From a virus: 64,000 bases of DNA. Positions 61,223 through 64,000 of the stretch are shown here, piece by piece. Position 1 is the stretch's first letter. Every line of letters begins with the position of its first letter. The position numbers were made by a program, and so were the translations under genes. Under the pieces are notes generated by a model that was not told the origin of the DNA, did no database searches, and worked only from the letters and a program-made list of their open reading frames with translations. The stretch lies in IMG/VR virus record IMGVR_UViG_3300032294_002612, positions 102,537 through 166,536 of that record, one strand, 5' to 3'.

Positions 61223-61491
61223 TTAATTGGTTCCTTTACATTCTTAGAATTTTCTTCTTGAATTTGTTCTAATAGTTTTTCTAAACGCTCAGCGAGTGTT
61301 AAAGCTTTATCTACTTTTTCTCCAACAATTGTATTTGAATCACCAGCCTCGTCTAACTCTGTCTTTGTTTTTTCTAATGAAGCTATTACCTCTCCGGTAT
61401 TAGCAATTGGTGGGGCACTTTTTTTATGGTCTGGATTCAAACATACACATCCAGTTAAAATAAGTGTTAAAACTAATAAAAAATATTTCAT
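61219..61491 (-). CDS. Lipoprotein, outer-membrane spanin-like
   Basis: 90 residues from the ATG at 61491 (MKYFLLVLTLILTGC). The lipobox LTGC with Cys15 marks a lipoprotein, and a Pro/Lys-rich region and a helical coiled-coil-like tail (AEKLDEAGDSN-type, LTLAERLEKLLEQIQEEN) follow. A GTG at 61506 would add five residues. The gene heads the lysis set and overlaps the spanin-like gene by 4 bases, so it may be the outer-membrane partner. A recurrent GTGTAC-containing AT-rich element precedes it. Alternatively it is a general surface lipoprotein. Confidence 0.6.
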   Translation of the reverse strand: MKYFLLVLTLILTGCVCLNPDHKKSAPPIANTGEVIASLEKTKTELDEAGDSNTIVGEKVDKALTLAERLEKLLEQIQEENSKNVKEPIK

Positions 61492-61527
61492 ATTATATAT
61501 GTACACTTAATTAATTTTATATAAATT

Positions 61528-63738
61528 TTAATTTATAAAAAGCTGGGATGGGAAAGATCGTGTTTTTATTGCCCCTTGGGAACTTGCGCAGCTATTAACA
61601 CAAAGTATTGCATAATACGTATGAATACCTTGCCCAATTCCACACTGAGCAAATGTTAATCCAGGAATAATTTGTCTTTCCCCCCCACCAGCTAAAATTG
61701 CTTTATAATAAGGTTTTCCAATATTAGCTAGACTACCACACCTAGTTGGATCAGCTAAATAAGAACCTAGTATTGCCGAGCCACATAAAGAAGTTGGATA
61801 AGTCATATAGCTGTTTACTGTATAATTACAATCAAAACCATTAGGTACAATATCACTACTATTAAAATTTGTATTCGGAACTCCTATACAAACCGTACCA
61901 CCACCAACGCCTACTAAAGTAGCATTACCACCACATTCGGGACATATAGCTGATGTAGATTGCACCAATGTTGATGAATTACGACTGGGACTACTAGTGA
62001 CATTAGCAGATCTAACACGTATGTAATAAGTAGTGTTAGCAGATAACCCTGTTACAGTTTCACTATTAGTACTGACAGCTTTATCATTATAGCCGGGAAC
62101 AAAATTTGTAAAACTAGAATTAGTAGCTATATCAAGACGATACTGGTTTGCGTTAGGTACGGGATTCCAATTTAATGTAAATCCAGAGGTTGTGACGCTA
62201 GAAGCCGTAGGCTGATTAGGCATTGCTGAAGCCGTAGTTCTTCCAATATATTGCGAGTTATTACTTATTCCATCTTCATTTGCTGCTCTAACTCTTACCC
62301 AGTATGTAGTAAAAGGTAATAAATTAGTAATGCTTTGGCTTGTGCCATTTACATTTAAATTATTATAACCAGGAACAAAATTTATAAAAGTATTTCCTGT
62401 AGCAACATCAAGTCTATAATTTATGGCGTTTACAACACTATTCCAATTTGCTGTAAAACTTACATCGTTAACGTTTACTGTGCTAGGTTGATTTGGTGGT
62501 ACTGGAATTGCGGTACTTCTTCTACTAATTGCTATGTCCATCCAATCTCTAAAACCATCTCTTTGGGACCAAGTATTTCCATAATCATTAGATCCATACA
62601 GTTCTGATATACCATTAGCAATTTGATATTTTCCATCGCCATTCATATCGATATTATACCATCTTTTCGGAGACTCTAGTATTGGACCTTTTGGATTCCA
62701 AGAAGATCCATAATTATCTGAAATCCATATTCTTCCATTACTTGCTCCATCAACAATACTTTGATATTTACCATCATTACTTACGGATATATCAATAAAA
62801 GCGGCATTTGGTGAAACTGTTAAAATATTAAAAGAAGTACCCGAATTATTAGAAATAACAACCCCTCCTTGGGTAAAAAAGGCAGATAAAGTTATGTATT
62901 TGCCATCCGCGCTCATACCAACACTAGTGTATGAACCAACTCCGATATTTGCTCCAGACCATGTTTCTCCATAATCTTTTGAAATATATAATCCGGAAAA
63001 TAAACCTTCAGATCCTGGACCTCCAACATATGTATTTGTAACTTGAAATTTACCATCCGAAGAAACGCAAAGATTTACTAAATTACCATTATTAGGTACA
63101 GAAAATTTTGGATTCCAAGTATTTCCATAATCATTAGATACATAAATATTATTAGGAAGAAGGTCTTCATATGTAAAATTATTTCTAGATATTATAGCTG
63201 TTTGATATCTGCCGTTACTACTCATTGCTACACGATACCATGCTCTTGGGGTGCTTATTTTTTGAATGAAATTTTGACCAGAATCATTAGATACAAATAT
63301 ACCACCACTACTAACAACGGCTGTTTGATATTGAGCATTGGAACTAAGAGCGACCCCTCGCCACTCTAATACTGCTCCAGTTGCTAACCACGATTGGCCA
63401 TAATTGTTTGATAAATAAATTTTACTTTCAGCCTGTTTACTTGCTGCTATTTGATATCTTCCGTCATTTAATGTATTTTCATCATCTAATTGTAATTCGC
63501 TCCATGTATAATTATAATTTGTATTAGAAACTATATTAGTATTTGAATTGGGCTCCCAGTTAGCGATTATATTACCATTAGTATAAGTAACCCTAAAACC
63601 ACTTAAAGTTTTACCAAAAGGATTATCAATAAATTGCCATAAATTTCCTTGAGGAGAAGGCCAGACTAAGGTTCCCCCCATATATAAACGATTAACAATT
63701 CCGCTCCCTAAATAAAAATTATCAGCCTCTTGTAACAT
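61528..63738 (-). CDS. Tail adhesin: BNR/Asp-box repeats, two fibronectin III domains, Cys-rich end
   Basis: 736 residues from the ATG at 63738; an in-frame TTG at 63750 overlaps the upstream gene and is unlikely. The N-terminus NFYLGSGIVNRLYMGGTLVWP resembles a phage structural anchor. Residues about 100-410 hold Asp-box repeats (KIYLSNNYGQSW, GIFVSNDSGQNF, IYVSNDYGNTW, LYISKDYGETW) with the AMSSNGRYQTA link. Two fibronectin type III domains cover about 415-510 and 512-600. The final 130 residues carry 10 cysteines. It is a likely host- or glycan-binding protein. Related repeats occur in the 768-residue tail gene. Confidence 0.7.
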   Translation of the reverse strand: MLQEADNFYLGSGIVNRLYMGGTLVWPSPQGNLWQFIDNPFGKTLSGFRVTYTNGNIIANWEPNSNTNIVSNTNYNYTWSELQLDDENTLNDGRYQIAASKQAESKIYLSNNYGQSWLATGAVLEWRGVALSSNAQYQTAVVSSGGIFVSNDSGQNFIQKISTPRAWYRVAMSSNGRYQTAIISRNNFTYEDLLPNNIYVSNDYGNTWNPKFSVPNNGNLVNLCVSSDGKFQVTNTYVGGPGSEGLFSGLYISKDYGETWSGANIGVGSYTSVGMSADGKYITLSAFFTQGGVVISNNSGTSFNILTVSPNAAFIDISVSNDGKYQSIVDGASNGRIWISDNYGSSWNPKGPILESPKRWYNIDMNGDGKYQIANGISELYGSNDYGNTWSQRDGFRDWMDIAISRRSTAIPVPPNQPSTVNVNDVSFTANWNSVVNAINYRLDVATGNTFINFVPGYNNLNVNGTSQSITNLLPFTTYWVRVRAANEDGISNNSQYIGRTTASAMPNQPTASSVTTSGFTLNWNPVPNANQYRLDIATNSSFTNFVPGYNDKAVSTNSETVTGLSANTTYYIRVRSANVTSSPSRNSSTLVQSTSAICPECGGNATLVGVGGGTVCIGVPNTNFNSSDIVPNGFDCNYTVNSYMTYPTSLCGSAILGSYLADPTRCGSLANIGKPYYKAILAGGGERQIIPGLTFAQCGIGQGIHTYYAILCVNSCASSQGAIKTRSFPSQLFIN

Positions 63739-63739
63739 A

Positions 63740-64000
63740 TTAACCAACAATTACATAAAAAGTTGCGGGATCTTTCGGGGAAAGTAAATTATATTCGTTT
63801 TGAGTTAATTTTATAATATTTAAAACTGTTTGATTAGTTGTAATTAACCCACTGGTATTCACTATAGGACGCGTATTAAAACTTTTCGTACCGCTAATCG
63901 TTTGATCTCCAGTGGTAAAAACAATGTTTTGCAAAGACGCGCCAGCAGCTTCTCCCTGTAATAAAACGCCAGTTCCATTTACGGACGGGCGAAGCGCAAA
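63740..64000 (-). CDS. Tail fibre protein, partial (5' end outside window)
   Basis: The frame is open to the right window edge: 86 residues and a stop are present, and a TTG at 63934 is an internal codon, not the start. The sequence contains RPSVNGTGVLLQGEAAG and GDQTISGTKSFNTRPIVNTSGL, repeat units found in the beta-helical shafts of tail fibres. It ends LSPKDPATFYVIVG, a common end of such modules. It lies upstream of the BNR/FN3 gene and is co-transcribed with it. Confidence 0.75.
   Translation of the reverse strand, partial: FALRPSVNGTGVLLQGEAAGASLQNIVFTTGDQTISGTKSFNTRPIVNTSGLITTNQTVLNIIKLTQNEYNLLSPKDPATFYVIVG

Noticed and set aside
63740-63934. A complete 64-residue gene starting with TTG
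   Set aside because: The frame is open without stop to the right edge and continues a tail fibre repeat, so the TTG is internal.
1-64000. tRNA genes, integrase, attachment sites or lysogeny repressor
   Set aside because: The gaps are too short and no cloverleaf was recognised; no integrase or repressor motifs occur in the genes read.

Overview
The window is part of the genome of a tailed double-stranded DNA phage (Caudoviricetes). It is strongly AT-rich, almost fully coding, and genes overlap by a few bases or are separated by a few bases. No integrase, lysogeny repressor or tRNA gene was seen, so a strictly lytic life style is the simplest reading. The host cannot be named. A lipoprotein and a spanin-like protein beside the endolysin point to a Gram-negative host, and the non-structural genes carry recognisable sigma70-type promoters. 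A single major tail protein, a 1960-residue tape measure protein and no visible sheath suggest a siphovirus with a very long tail.

Region 1 (1-19062, minus strand) is the replication, nucleotide and sugar block. Transcribed leftward from 19062 it holds a phage sigma factor, an SSB-like protein, a glycosyltransferase, a B12-dependent ribonucleotide reductase, GDP-mannose 4,6-dehydratase and a RecA/UvsX recombinase. A dense ten-gene sugar cassette follows (cupin, three GT9-like and two other glycosyltransferases, three FkbM methyltransferases, one further methyltransferase). The block ends with a nuclease-like protein, dNMP kinase, DnaB helicase, TOPRIM primase, dCMP deaminase and an HNH endonuclease that leaves the window.

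Region 2 (19220-23986, plus strand) is a short divergent block: a membrane protein, an unknown small protein, a GT4-DUF4214-GT9 glycosyltransferase split over two reading frames, and a possible recombination or annealing protein. The 157-base divergent gap holds two face-to-face promoters whose -35 boxes share a perfect palindrome.

Region 3 (23988-64000, minus strand) is the virion block. In transcription order: end of a tail fibre gene, a BNR/fibronectin adhesin, lysis genes (lipoprotein, spanin-like, holin-like, M15 endolysin), protease-scaffold, decoration protein, major capsid protein, neck proteins, major tail protein, tail assembly proteins, tape measure, distal tail proteins, a hub-like protein and large Thr/Gly-rich tail proteins including an RCC1/BNR double propeller. 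Strong terminators follow the capsid and major tail genes. Portal and terminase are not here and presumably lie beyond the right edge.

Points most worth a second look: a repeated promoter layout in which the -10 box ends 5-8 bases before the start codon (leaderless mRNAs); a large sugar-transfer and sugar-methylation cassette next to unusually Thr/Ser-Gly-rich tail proteins; four GYIPNFA-type motifs and a possible nuclease fold inside the tape measure; and the glycosyltransferase broken at a run of seven A.
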